Shown here: positions 12,241 to 22,435 of the stretch, piece after piece | Layout of the letters: each line of letters begins with the position of its first letter | How positions within the stretch are numbered: the first letter of the stretch is position 1 | NCBI RefSeq assembly: GCF_003711515.1 | Contig: NW_021167088.1 | Coordinates: 111,359-175,358 of the forward strand | Length of the DNA: 64,000 bases | From: Sodiomyces alkalinus F11 | Taxonomy: Eukaryota > Ascomycota > Sordariomycetes > Glomerellales > Plectosphaerellaceae | Direction of reading: 5' to 3' | Translations under genes and position numbers: made by a program | The notes under the pieces: generated by a model | What the model was told of the DNA's origin: nothing | What the model saw: the letters and a program-made list of their open reading frames with translations, nothing else | Databases searched by the model: none

Positions 12241-13541
12241 AAGCATGTGGCGTTTTTTTTTTCCCCCGACCCGCGCTGTGGCGCGGATGGAGGGTGAAAG
12301 GGCGGGTGGGGCTGTATGATATTCCGAGTCACGAAGGAATCGGGGGAGGAAAATCGGCCAAGAAACGGGGTGGCCGTGGAAAATCTTTTAAACACAAACG
12401 ACATGACGCGCCGCCGCAATTCGTTCTCGCAGAGTTTTGGTTCCGCCAGACGGACGCAAATCATACCCGCAACACATGCTGCACCTGATTTTTCTTTCTT
12501 TTTTTATCTATTTATACTCTCAATTCTTTGTTGCTATGGGCATGCAGATCTCTTGCGTACTTGCGAGATGTGCGGGACCCTACGAGCCTCCTCGATTGTT
12601 TCCTTGGAGGCTGATACCTTGTTGGGCATTCTCTTTCCTTGCGTTCTGCGTCTCTGTCTTATTTGTTTATGGAAGGGCGGGCTCTTCGGTACGTGGCTAT
12701 GAACTGGGAATCGAGGGGTTGGATGACGAGAAATAAAAAATACGGGCAAGTCATATCGATCTTGCAGGTATCGATCGAGTTGCCTGAATGCAGCCGCGGC
12801 GTTCGCTCCCTTGGCGGACATGGGGCTGGAAAAGGAGCGGAGGGTTATATATATGTCTTGATGCACAGACATGAAATCATGTCGTTCTCAACTCTTCACA
12901 TGCATTCGTACCTACCCTTCTGCTCTGTAAGCTCATTCTTTCTCCCCATATGATATTATGATGTCTTTGCCCGTCCATGACAATGGTTTCGAGTATCTCT
13001 GCTCCGTATCTCTTGTGGTGTCTGGCATGCATCATACACAATATCCCACCCAGGCATAACATAGGTAAGTATGTCCTCTCCTCGCCACGCATGGAAAGCT
13101 GTTTTGGCGGATTTGGAACTCGGTGTCACGGTCAGTCACGTCCTTGTCGCAAGAATCTATATTTCTTGCGCATACTTCAGGGAAACGGAAGCGGACTGGT
13201 CTGGGTAACATTATATATGCAGGTTATATTCAAGGGGTCTGTCTCGACGTATATAAAATGAGACGAGGCGGGGCTAGATGTTCAGGGTGAAAGAGAAAAG
13301 GGGAAGGGGTCAGTAAATAAAAGGGAAGAAAGTAACCAAGAACAGACGAAACCCACATCTCTTGCAACATGTCGAATCCAACTCTTCTGGAAATGGTTGA
13401 CGTTCAGCGGTAGGAAGTCATTTTGGAACGCCGGGCTTTAAACGCTTTCCCTCCAGACGGCCAGAAAGAAAGGGCAAGGGGTATCGGGTTATCGATGGGG
13501 CATCACTCTAAGGGGTTCGCTTCCGTGATATGAGAATCAGA
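12241..13541. other. Convergent 3' region of pacC and the SET gene
   Basis: pacC (+) and the SET-domain gene (-) end toward each other across 1.3 kb. The sequence is T-rich just after pacC and holds no frame with a recognisable domain. I assign it to the two 3'UTRs plus spacer. Confidence 0.6.
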
Positions 13542-15233
13542 TCAGTCGTGTCCGGTGCCGTTGAGCGCTGCTTCCCTGCGACATCTGTCACACATGCACC
13601 ACCCTCCCAGGCTACCACTCGCCCATTCGCGCCGCTGCTGCACGGGGAGCGTCACGTCGCAATAGTGATTCAAGATTTCCTCGCCAGCTCGAATACCCCC
13701 GGGTTTACCTCCCACAACCCTCTCCTTCCGCGCCCACAAAACCATCCTCCCGCCCCAGTCCCAGGTGACATTCGGATCGCAGTCGTGGTTGGCGAGACAC
13801 CAACAAGGGTGGACGGCAGCGACGTCCGGCCGTCCGTCCCGGGGACTTTTGCGCGCCGATGCGGTACCGCGGAACTTGCTGTACACGGTATTGAACACCC
13901 AAATGTCGTGTTCGGGCAGGGTCCGATAGATGTCGACGTCCATCTTCTCCAGAATATGAAGCGGTGCCTCGATGTTGTATTTGAGGGAGAACGGGAGCGT
14001 CCATTCGGGCGGAGGGCCGGCCTGGGGCGAGAGATCAAGGTCATTGGACGTCGAAGGGACAAAGTCGCCCCAGATGTACTTGATCTGCTTCGCCTCCAGG
14101 GGGTGGATCTCCTGGTGATTTGATAGAGCCAGGACCCGGCCCAGTAGAAGCAGATACAGGGCCTCGTCCGCTTCCCGACCATCCGAATCCTTCGCGATGG
14201 CGTCGATGTCCTTCTCGCAAACCGCTGGGTGATAAAGCTCCTGGGCCTGGTCGTGACAGTATTGACTGCAGAAGACTGTATCGTCGCACTCGGCACAGCT
14301 AACAGCTTCCGACTCGCTGCCGAGCGGAGGAAGCTCCGAGCTGCATGCGTCGCAGACGGGTTCCTTGAGTCGGTTGTTGGCCGTCAACAAGGAGTACTCT
14401 CGAAGGACGGGCTCGCCAGGCGCAATGTCTTGCGCAGCGAACAATCCCAGCTGACGGCACGTCGGTATGATGTCATAACCGTCGGTCTCGCTTTCCCCGT
14501 CCAGTAGCACGGGGAGCTCAGACACCTGAACGGCGCACTTGGGAGCAAAGTCCCGAAGCTCGTTGTTGAGAAACGCGAGAGATTCGGGGGCGAAACGGTC
14601 GGGCTCGTGGTCATTCCAAGGGTAGATCTCGCGTCGCACAAGGCCCCGGTCCGGCAGATCGCCGACACTGAAGTCCTGCTTGTTCAAGCGCCGACGCGCA
14701 ACTTCGTGAATATAACCCCGCGTCTCGACCAATTCCTTGTTATTCGGGGCGAGCGTGAGGCCGCGTTCGCAGAATTCGTAGGCACTCTTCAGGCAACCGC
14801 AGAGGAGGAGGTTGAGAGACAGAATTTGAAAGGCCCGTACTGAGGCCAGCTTGGCAATCTGCGAGGGTCGATCACCCGGGTGCTGAACGGCTAGGGGTTC
14901 GGAGAGGTCCAGCAAAAGGCCATGGTCGAGTACGGGGGGCACGGGTTTTAGCTCGCGGGCTTCGAGACTGGCGCGGGCTTCCTCATGGTATTCGAACCCT
15001 TCGGTTAGAACCTCGTCGCTGAGGAGCAGGGCCTTGTAGGCATCGCCGGCGGCGAGATCCGGGTAGGCGAGGTTCGAATGGACGACGGCTCGCTCAAGGT
15101 ATAGGATCAGGTCATAGGGCAGGTCGACGAGGGCATCGGTAAGCTCCTGGCGACGGCGTAACAACTCGAAGCTCGCAGCAGGCTCATAGGACGAATCGGA
15201 GGAGATGCTAGACTTAGACTGGGTGTCGTCCAT
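13542..15233 (-). CDS. TPR-SET-MYND-like protein lysine methyltransferase
   Basis: A single exon of 563 residues starting at an ATG whose complement is 15231-15233. The N-terminal third is helical and TPR-like (about 40-180). The split SET domain begins near residue 258 (LGLFAAQDIAPGE). It is interrupted at about 292-339 by a cysteine-rich MYND-like finger containing CDAC, CAEC and FCSQYC. It resumes with the cofactor motif NHDCDPN near 483, GEEILNHYCD near 518 and a post-SET cysteine cluster CMCDRC near 547. This arrangement is that of SMYD/Set5-related enzymes that transfer methyl groups from S-adenosylmethionine to lysines of histones or other proteins. All hallmark SET motifs are present, so it is probably active; the substrate is unknown. 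Confidence 0.87.
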   Translation of the reverse strand: MDDTQSKSSISSDSSYEPAASFELLRRRQELTDALVDLPYDLILYLERAVVHSNLAYPDLAAGDAYKALLLSDEVLTEGFEYHEEARASLEARELKPVPPVLDHGLLLDLSEPLAVQHPGDRPSQIAKLASVRAFQILSLNLLLCGCLKSAYEFCERGLTLAPNNKELVETRGYIHEVARRRLNKQDFSVGDLPDRGLVRREIYPWNDHEPDRFAPESLAFLNNELRDFAPKCAVQVSELPVLLDGESETDGYDIIPTCRQLGLFAAQDIAPGEPVLREYSLLTANNRLKEPVCDACSSELPPLGSESEAVSCAECDDTVFCSQYCHDQAQELYHPAVCEKDIDAIAKDSDGREADEALYLLLLGRVLALSNHQEIHPLEAKQIKYIWGDFVPSTSNDLDLSPQAGPPPEWTLPFSLKYNIEAPLHILEKMDVDIYRTLPEHDIWVFNTVYSKFRGTASARKSPRDGRPDVAAVHPCWCLANHDCDPNVTWDWGGRMVLWARKERVVGGKPGGIRAGEEILNHYCDVTLPVQQRREWASGSLGGWCMCDRCRREAALNGTGHD

Positions 15234-15389
15234 GCTTATGGACCCAAGACTCGTTGTTCCGGGAAGAGAAGGAGGGCCACCTCAAGGCGCTAGCCAAATC
15301 AGTAAAAACGAAGCAGACGAGGAGGCGGGACACGCAAGGGGAACCGCATGCGGAGCGTAAAATATAAGTACCTCAAAATGTGACGATTT

Positions 15390-15408
15390 GTCAGTACTTC
15401 GTACTGAC
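15390..15408. repeat. Perfect 8-bp inverted repeat with 3-base loop
   Basis: GTCAGTAC and GTACTGAC flank TTC, giving a 19-base palindrome about 160 bases upstream of the SET-domain gene start. Its centre, TACTTCGTA, is one of the short palindromic cores scattered through intergenic DNA of this window. It could be a regulatory dyad or a member of that dispersed family. Confidence 0.6.
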
Positions 15409-18385
15409 GGGGACAATACCAAGGCTTGGCCGGGGAGACTGGCACGCATGAAAGGTTGAAGTCAACAATCTTTGGATGTCATTGGCGGCGCACTGATGTC
15501 ACTGAAGCCGTATCCAGACCCCGGCATGCATGTACGACGACAGAAATGTGTTCAAGGGTGGCGCCCAGCAAAGGGAAAGCGTGTTCCGTGAATAGTATAG
15601 TATAGGCCTGCCCTGATTGCCCTGAATCGGTGTTGTACCCGGAACTTTGGAGAGCGAACCGAGCAAACGGCAGGGCTCATATGTACCGTGAGCGGCAGAT
15701 CAACCCAAGGAGATACTGGACTGAAAGAAAGTCGAAGAAGGAAAGGGTACACTCTAGTGTCTTCTTGGCTCTTATAGCACCACCTGACCTGACACGAGGA
15801 GAAGGCGGTGGTAGTACTCCTCTTGCACCCCCTCGGACTGCCGTAGGGGAAAAGGGAGGGTGAAGAAATCGCCAAGGGATAAATAATATCGCCAGCTACG
15901 ACGTGGCCCTTGGGGGGGGAGGGAGAGGGGGGGAAAGGATGGCGCTGGCGCTGGTGCTGGTCCCTCACCGTCGGATGCAGGACAACGGTGGATCCAACGG
16001 TGCAAAACGCGTTGTTACGGGCAGGACGATGAATCGGGAGGGACTTGCTAATTTATTCGGACTGTGATTCAAAGCAGGTCACCACCACATGTGGGTGTCC
16101 CACGAGAAAAGACAGTTTCGGCAGGTGGGGGAGAGGACCCTGAAAAAAAAAAAAAAAGAGATTTCCACTAGTCTCGGCTACAAAAAAGGGAAGTACCTAA
16201 AACAGTGGGTACCGTAGGAAGTATATAATGTTGCACTTCGTCTATTGTATATAGTCTTAAGGTATACGAGGGATCATAATTTCAGCGGGTACCTAGACCT
16301 CTGCGTACCCATGTTGGTACGGAGTACAGTGTCGCAATTGGGTGAGCAACGGAAACGGTTGAAAGTCGACGATGAGGCGGGGTCCCTACAAGTGGAGAGA
16401 ACAGGAAGTACCATACACCTGAGTCGTCCGCGTGCTTCGTACAGCATGCAGGACGAATATGCCACAGATTCAAACGACTTCAATACCCCATCGTCCCATG
16501 TTTTTACGTCCCCTACGGAGTATCCGTGCATATAGGTAGGTAGGTAGGCAGTCTTTAGATTTAAGGTATCCTACGACAGTACATACAAAGTGAAGACACA
16601 GACAGATACAAGAAGTGCCGTATGTGCCTGCTGTCGAACGTGGATCACCGGACCTTCTTGGTTCTGCCGCTTCGGTTTCCCTCTGAGCCCTGTTGCATAG
16701 GTAGCATGTCAGGGTCCCGCCCCGTTCAAAGATGCATCTCTTCAGGGTCTTGAGGGTCATGCGACACATCATCACTTCACCCCCTTCACAACCACCATGC
16801 CGCCGCTCCTATCGCCGTCGTCGAATATTCTGCTACTTCTGACCATGATCAAATATTGTTGTCCGCTCCCTTTCCTACCCTGCTCAAATCTCATGGGCCG
16901 GCCCCCCTTTTTTTCTTGTTAAAAAAGCCGGATAGCATAAGAGCGTGGCTAGGGGCCGCGATCTGGATGCACGAGGGGAAGTACCACGCACGTACACACG
17001 GTACAGTTGAAACCTGGCGGGAATGGACCCCGATTGATGTACAATGATGTCATATTTCCCGTGATCCCAAGGCGAACAAGGTCTGGATCCTGGCAGACCG
17101 TTGGTCTGAACCACGAAACTCTCTGCTTACACAGGACCAGACCCTGTATCCGACCTGAACTAGACTTGGACCAAGGCTCGCCCTGCATTTCATCTAAGAA
17201 TTTCCCAGCTACCTTTCGGTCAAAACCCTCCGGAGGTCTGCCATCCAACGGATTAGTGATGATATCATCCCTCAATACGGTAACTCATGCCTGGCTGTTT
17301 GCTTGGGTCGATTGAAGTGTAGAGCCGTGACCTTACACTGTACAATGCACCATCCAGTCCATGTGTCGAGCGGTTTGCCTCTCGTCAAAGCCTTCAATGA
17401 AACGCAAATAACTGACATCCCTGGAACACGAGCCTCAAGGGCCCCTCTTTTTGCCAAGCCGCGACAGGCGCTTGGTGTTAAAACAACGCGCTCGTACGAT
17501 TATGAGGTTGTTGATTGATAGAAGAGAGCTCCGTAAATAGTTACAGCGGTGGAAATACTATAAGCCCTAGTGGCTAGCCCTGTGCGGGTTATGCAACCCG
17601 CCTATCAGTGTGCTTGGTACATGTGTCAACGTAAACGTGAATGTAAACCGGCCTTCGCCTGGCTCATTCTCGTTTCTATTACGAAAAAGGTCACCATCTA
17701 ACAGTTTGCGGCCTTTTGTTTGGGGGGCCTACGAAGTATTATTCATACCTCTCATAGGGCTATAAAATAAAGGTCTGAACGTTTGAAAGAAATGTCTCAA
17801 TGCATCCTCCCAGAAATACAATATCCTCGGAGCCGGTAATATGCGAATGTACTTCGGACGGGGCTCCGGAAACCCTCATTTGACGGCTCTCGCATTGGCG
17901 GAAATGAAAGGAAGGAGACGAAAAGCAGTGGGATCAATAAATACAAATAACTGCACGACAGGGCGCCCAGGCGACAAGATCTGCAACGTTAGTGTGGACT
18001 GTGGACTGATCCGTGTTGATTCTCTCCGGGCCGCAACGACACACATTGGCCAATTCATAGGTAGAGTCGAAGGGTCGTCTCCGTACTGGGAACCATGGGC
18101 CAGTTTTGTGCCAACCTATTTACACTCTCGGATGGAGTCGGGGAGACTGGTCGAACTAACCCATATGAGTATCAATCAGCTGACGCCTCTTCGTTGTACA
18201 GTACGTCACCGCGCAGAAGAATCGAAGCATTTGTTTGGTTGTTCTGGATGCTTCGAAGGTTCTACAAAAGTGTCAAGACACTCAATGGAATATCACGTGA
18301 CCAGTCCAGGGCTGAGAAGTCCCCGAAATTCTAAACAACTTCACTCACAGGAGGAGCACCTTCGTACTGAATAGTCTACTAAACT

Positions 18386-18407
18386 TACAGTGGTCCACAA
18401 AAGACGC
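18386..18407. mobile_element. Possible left end of a Tc1-like element
   Basis: A TA dinucleotide at 18386-18387, the target of Tc1/mariner insertion, is followed by CAGTGGTCCACAAAAGACGC. Many fungal Tc1-like terminal repeats begin CAGTG. The Tc1-type DNA-binding ORF begins just downstream. No inverted partner was found by eye in the next 2.5 kb, so this remains tentative. Confidence 0.25.
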
Positions 18408-18484
18408 GGTAAAATGTAACCAACGCGTCCAGCGCGTTCTACACGTACAGACAACCACTCTACCTTTTCCAATCAGGCAAAACA

Positions 18485-18955
18485 ATGTCAGATCAACCAC
18501 CAAAATCGACTAAACGACAACACTCGCCTCATAAGAGGACTAGAATTGTGGCTCTCCATGAGGCGGGACTGTCCTATCGGGAAATTGCGCGTCGAGAAGG
18601 GATATCCCCGGGGACAGTGGGTGGCATCTGCAAGCGATATCGCAACCAGACATCTGCCAAATCACTTCCACGCTCGGGGCGGCCACGGATTCTTAGTGAA
18701 CGCGATACAAGACACCTCCTTCGACTTATCAAAGAGGACCCTTCCATATCATACGAAGAACTACGGAGAAAGGCCAACCTCGAGTGCTCCACGGAGACAA
18801 TCAAGCGCGAGCTTGCCCGACAGGGTATTCAACACATCCGCGTGCCTCAGCGCCCGAAATTAACGCCAGAGCCCGCCGAGAAGGCTGGGGGAGCTGAGAA
18901 CACTGAAAGCGCTGAGAGCAGCGAAAACGCCGAGAACGCTAAAGAACAGCCCTGA
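18485..18955 (+). CDS. Solitary Tc1/mariner-type paired HTH protein
   Basis: An ATG-started ORF of 156 residues. Residues about 15-55 form a first helix-turn-helix (RIVALHEAGLSYREIARREG...). GRPR at 65-68 matches the AT-hook-like linker, and residues 72-122 form a second HTH ending in the typical basic strand. This bipartite layout is the DNA-binding half of Tc1/mariner transposases. The DDE/D catalytic half, about 200 residues, is absent: the frame ends after a short acidic tail rich in Glu, Ser, Ala and Asn. No stop or frameshift interrupts the DNA-binding half. It may be a domesticated DNA-binding protein or a truncated transposase relic. A possible left terminal repeat, TA followed by CAGTGGTCCACAAAAG, starts at 18386, 97 bases before the ATG; I did not find a matching right end. 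Confidence 0.7.
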   Translation: MSDQPPKSTKRQHSPHKRTRIVALHEAGLSYREIARREGISPGTVGGICKRYRNQTSAKSLPRSGRPRILSERDTRHLLRLIKEDPSISYEELRRKANLECSTETIKRELARQGIQHIRVPQRPKLTPEPAEKAGGAENTESAESSENAENAKEQP

Positions 18956-21578
18956 CTATCAGTACTTGTTCTTGGCTTGGGCGTCGCTACTTCCAGCTCT
19001 GACCATAGAGCTGAGTTCTGGCCAGCCATTTAGGGGTTGCAAGGGAACGTCACGTCGTACCACACCAACCCCGATCCTAGAGAGGAACATTCACAGGATA
19101 TCATACCCTGAACAGGACAGCCGAGTCTCCCGGATGATGGCTCTCGGCGCGTAGACAGACATGCTGATTAACGCGGATCCCACGTGCGTTCGGTCCGCAA
19201 GTCTCGTCGCTGTTCAACGGACCCAGGTTCTTCTATTTCCCTTATGGAGATATCGATAAGTCAACACCGTCAATGCAACTGGATCAGCATGTGTTGACGT
19301 AACTTGTCGATAGCAGCGGGCTAGACCACCCGAGTAGCCAATATAACTATAATTAGATTAACGAACGTTGGATGTCGCATGTTTTATTTTTTCAAGTCGC
19401 CCTTCAACGGGTTCCCACACGAACCCTCCCTGGGGTAGGATGAGTGAACCTTTTTTCAGCTAGAAAAGCAAGCAGCAAACCAATGCCCTTGAGCTCGTGT
19501 GAGGTCGATTCGTTGTCGATTATTTCGGGAATAAGCGGAGTACTTCGCGGGAGATACCGTCCACAGTTGACATCACTCATTGCCGGTTTGGCATTGGAGA
19601 AGTATTCGGGGTAAGGCTGCTGTACGTTATATGCACTCATCGTCTCTCACACAGCATGCGCGAGTTGTGACAACCTGTTTAGCTTCTTGGAGGAGCAGAC
19701 TGGCAGGAAACGAACGTCCACGGTACAGTTCTTGGTCCTCGGATATATGCGACTTAACTACAGGGACTGGAGGCAGTCGTGGCATATTAGGAGTCCTTCA
19801 CCGTACCGCATACTCCAGGAGTTCCCAAAAGATGTGGCCAAACCTCATGCGTGAAGTATGTCTGGAATAGGCTCGAGGGTCTACAGGACGCCCAGGTAGT
19901 TCTATCAACCCCTTTTTAGAGCCACCGGGATGCGACCTACGCAAGCTTCCATCAAATGGGACATAGATGAAAAGTCTGACAAAGTGAGGCCGAGTTCGAG
20001 GGCCACATCCTGGCTGCTGCTACTACGATTCGGCCTATGATATCCGCACACGAGACAGGTCGTACGTGGAATGGACGAAGTTATAGAGACGGGGTGTAAG
20101 ATGTGCAGCCGGCCTGATGGACCCGCCGGCTGCATTTCTTTGTGCCTACGCCCCATGAGCGTCTTATTAGATGTAGAAGTGTACCCTTTTGGTACTCAAC
20201 TGAGACCTCGACGCCTGTACGAGCCGACCTTCATCGGGGGGGTGGGTTCTGGTTGGTTGGGAGGGGTCGAGGGGGCTATAGCAAGCTTGATACCTGTAGA
20301 GAAAGGTTCGGCCCAGAAGGTGCCTACCTCACCTAGGTACCTAAGGTACCCAGGGAGGGATATTCATGGACTTGTATCGTCCCCGAGACCGTTACCCTTG
20401 GGATGCAGGTACGCACATACATTCTAGGCCCCTTCTCTCCAGCTGCTGTCTACCTACCTGGTGGGATGGCTGTCGGGCTGGCGACACAACCTCAGGTAGC
20501 ATGGTAGAGGACAAGAGTCCGAGGTGTCATGTTACGCACTAGCAACCTCGACATAATAGCTCTCTCGTGATGTAGACCAGAACTCCTTAATGGAGGAATT
20601 CTGAAGGCATGCGAGGAACCTCATTCCATCGCACCCGTGCCACGCCCCGCTGCAAAGTCTGACCTTGTTCCACGGGTACGTGTTGTGTTGTTGGTCTAGC
20701 TTACGGTGAGAGACTAAATTTGCTTATTTTTATACTAGACTGCTCTGAAGTCAGCTTAAAAAAAAAAAAAAGAAAAAAAGAAGAGAAGCTTCCGTTTCTG
20801 CGGGCATGGGCCGGAAGTTCTCTAGTGTGGGTTGCATCATGTCGCGATTAGGTGCAGTCCACTATATAACTACCAAAAAGTACCTATACTACAAGGGAAT
20901 TCTCTTTTAGTGTAGCGGTCACTTTTGGATCTTCACACATCAACGTGTTCGAAGCATTTTGAGTACTATCTAAGGTAGGTACGAGCCAATGAAACTGGAC
21001 GTCAGAGGTTCGACAAGCACGACACTGCGCATGTAGCAGCATGGTCTATCTCTGTACAACAAAAACAGACCATACCGATGAATACGGGTAGAGGAAGAAC
21101 AGCATGGCAACGACGAGTCAACAACGTTGGTATCCGTCCCTCGTAATACCAGAGCCCACCAAGTAATATGTATGATGGGATATAAATAAGGAATTATGTT
21201 CCTCTTGAGAACATCCCTTGCATACGTCAATGACCAGTGGCCCAGGTTGGCCTCAGGAACACACCGAGGTGTGATAACGTCAAAGCAACCATCTGAGCTG
21301 AGTACCTTAGATAAGACAAGTACTTGGAGAGTACTTCCAAGTCCAAGGAAGCATCGGCATAGGATGCGTCTTCGGAAGTGCTGTGTAGGTATCATAAGAT
21401 TGCAGCGTCGCAGCTCATTATTATACCGTCCCAGCGACCCCTCCAACCCCGCGCAGACTTGGCATGTGCGTTTTCTCTTCCCCCACCCCGCTCTCCACCC
21501 TACCTTGAGAGCTTTCATTCGGGTAGCATCCAAGACAATTAATTCATCCCGCCATTTAACCAGTGATAACCAAGGCAA

Positions 21579-21609
<31 letters not shown>

Positions 21610-21652
21610 GTCCCTCCACGTCTATCTCACCACCTCCCTCCCCTCAGTCACC
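18956..21652. other. Intergenic region, no gene recognised
   Basis: Contains an imperfect inverted repeat at 19252-19311 and a run of TACCTAGGTACCTAAGGTACC-like palindromes near 20330-20355. A poly-A/AAAAAG tract lies at 20758-20785, followed by the pgl promoter. A stop-free frame on the minus strand (20970-21578) starts at a TTG and has no domain; I do not accept it as a gene. A CT dinucleotide tract at 21580-21600 followed by T-rich sequence is the probable pgl leader. Confidence 0.5.
19252..19311. repeat. Imperfect inverted repeat
   Basis: ATCGATAAGTCAACAC at 19252-19267 is mirrored by GTGTTGACGTAACTTGTCGAT at 19291-19311. The arms agree at about 15 positions apart from a 5-base insertion in the right arm. 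The loop is 23 bases. It lies 300 bases after the Tc1-type ORF; whether it belonged to that element is unknown. Confidence 0.55.
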
Positions 21653-22435
21653 ATGGGCAAGCAACCAAACCTCTACGCATTCGCCGACACGGCCGCCCTC
21701 GTCGCGTCGCTGCGCACCTACGTAATCAACGCCCAAAATGCAGGCATAGCACGACACGATTCCTTCAAGGTCGCTGTCTCCGGCGGTTCTCTTCCCAAGG
21801 TACTGGCGCAGGCCCTTCTGGCCCCTTCGCGCGGACCTGACGACGTCCTCCGTTTCGACCAGTGGGAGATCTTCTTCGCCGACGAACGCGCCGTGCCCCT
21901 CGACCACGCCGACTCCAACTACGGACTCCTCAAGGCCGAGCTGCTCGACAAGATCCCCGCCGACCTGGGCACCCCGCGCGTCCACCCCATCGACACCGCC
22001 CACCTCAATGACACGCAGGAGCTTGCCGACCAGTACGAACAAATCCTCGTCACCAGCTTCGCCAGCCGCGACAGCGTCCGCCTGCCCATCTTTGACCTTC
22101 TCCTCCTCGGCTGCGGACCTGACGGCCACACCTGCTCCCTATTCCCCGGGCACGAGCTGCTTCGCGAGACTAGCGCCTGGGTCGCTCCCATCGAAGACTC
22201 CCCGAAGCCGCCTCCCAAGCGCATCACGCTCACCCTGCCCGTTGTCACCCACGCTGTCAAGGTCGCGTTTGTCGCGACCGGGGCCGGCAAGAAGGACGTC
22301 ATGAAACAGATCTTCGACGAGAGCAATGGTCTGCCTTGCGCTCTGGTCAACGAGGGTGCCGGCGACCGATGCAGTTGGTTTGTCGATAACCCGGCTGTTG
22401 AGGGTGTCGCCTTTCCCCGCAGAAGCTTTCTGTGA
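21653..22435 (+). CDS. 6-phosphogluconolactonase
   Basis: A single exon of 260 residues. It hydrolyses 6-phosphoglucono-1,5-lactone to 6-phosphogluconate, the second step of the oxidative pentose phosphate pathway, in the cytosol. Family motifs are complete: SGGSLPK at 43-49, the FFADERAVP...SNYG segment at 74-91, and LLLGCGPDGHTCSLFPGH at 150-167. The length is that of eukaryotic SOL3/SOL4 enzymes. The frame stays open 90 bases upstream, but the ATG at 21653 sits in a CACCATGG context and the upstream residues are translated from a CT-repeat leader, so they are excluded. Confidence 0.95.
   Translation: MGKQPNLYAFADTAALVASLRTYVINAQNAGIARHDSFKVAVSGGSLPKVLAQALLAPSRGPDDVLRFDQWEIFFADERAVPLDHADSNYGLLKAELLDKIPADLGTPRVHPIDTAHLNDTQELADQYEQILVTSFASRDSVRLPIFDLLLLGCGPDGHTCSLFPGHELLRETSAWVAPIEDSPKPPPKRITLTLPVVTHAVKVAFVATGAGKKDVMKQIFDESNGLPCALVNEGAGDRCSWFVDNPAVEGVAFPRRSFL

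Larger units (their letters stand above)
15234..18484. other. Intergenic region, no gene recognised
   Basis: This 3.2 kb stretch holds the SET gene promoter on its left, with a small perfect inverted repeat at 15390-15408. A poly-A run lies at 16143-16157 and a TAGG microsatellite near 16535. An ATG-started 177-codon frame at 17841-18374 has no recognisable domain and an unconvincing composition. A TA-CAGTGG sequence at 18386-18393 could be one end of the old Tc1-like element next door. Confidence 0.5.

Noticed and set aside
11113..12246. 377-codon antisense ORF over the last pacC exon
   Set aside because: Shadow of a GC-rich third-position bias in pacC; Gly/Arg-rich and without domain.
17841..18374. 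177-codon ATG-started ORF
   Set aside because: Composition resembles random translation, no domain, no flanking exon; this length is expected occasionally by chance in a 64 kb window.
20970..21578. 202-codon minus-strand frame upstream of 6-phosphogluconolactonase
   Set aside because: Starts at TTG, lies over the pgl promoter and leader, and shows no domain or intron signals.
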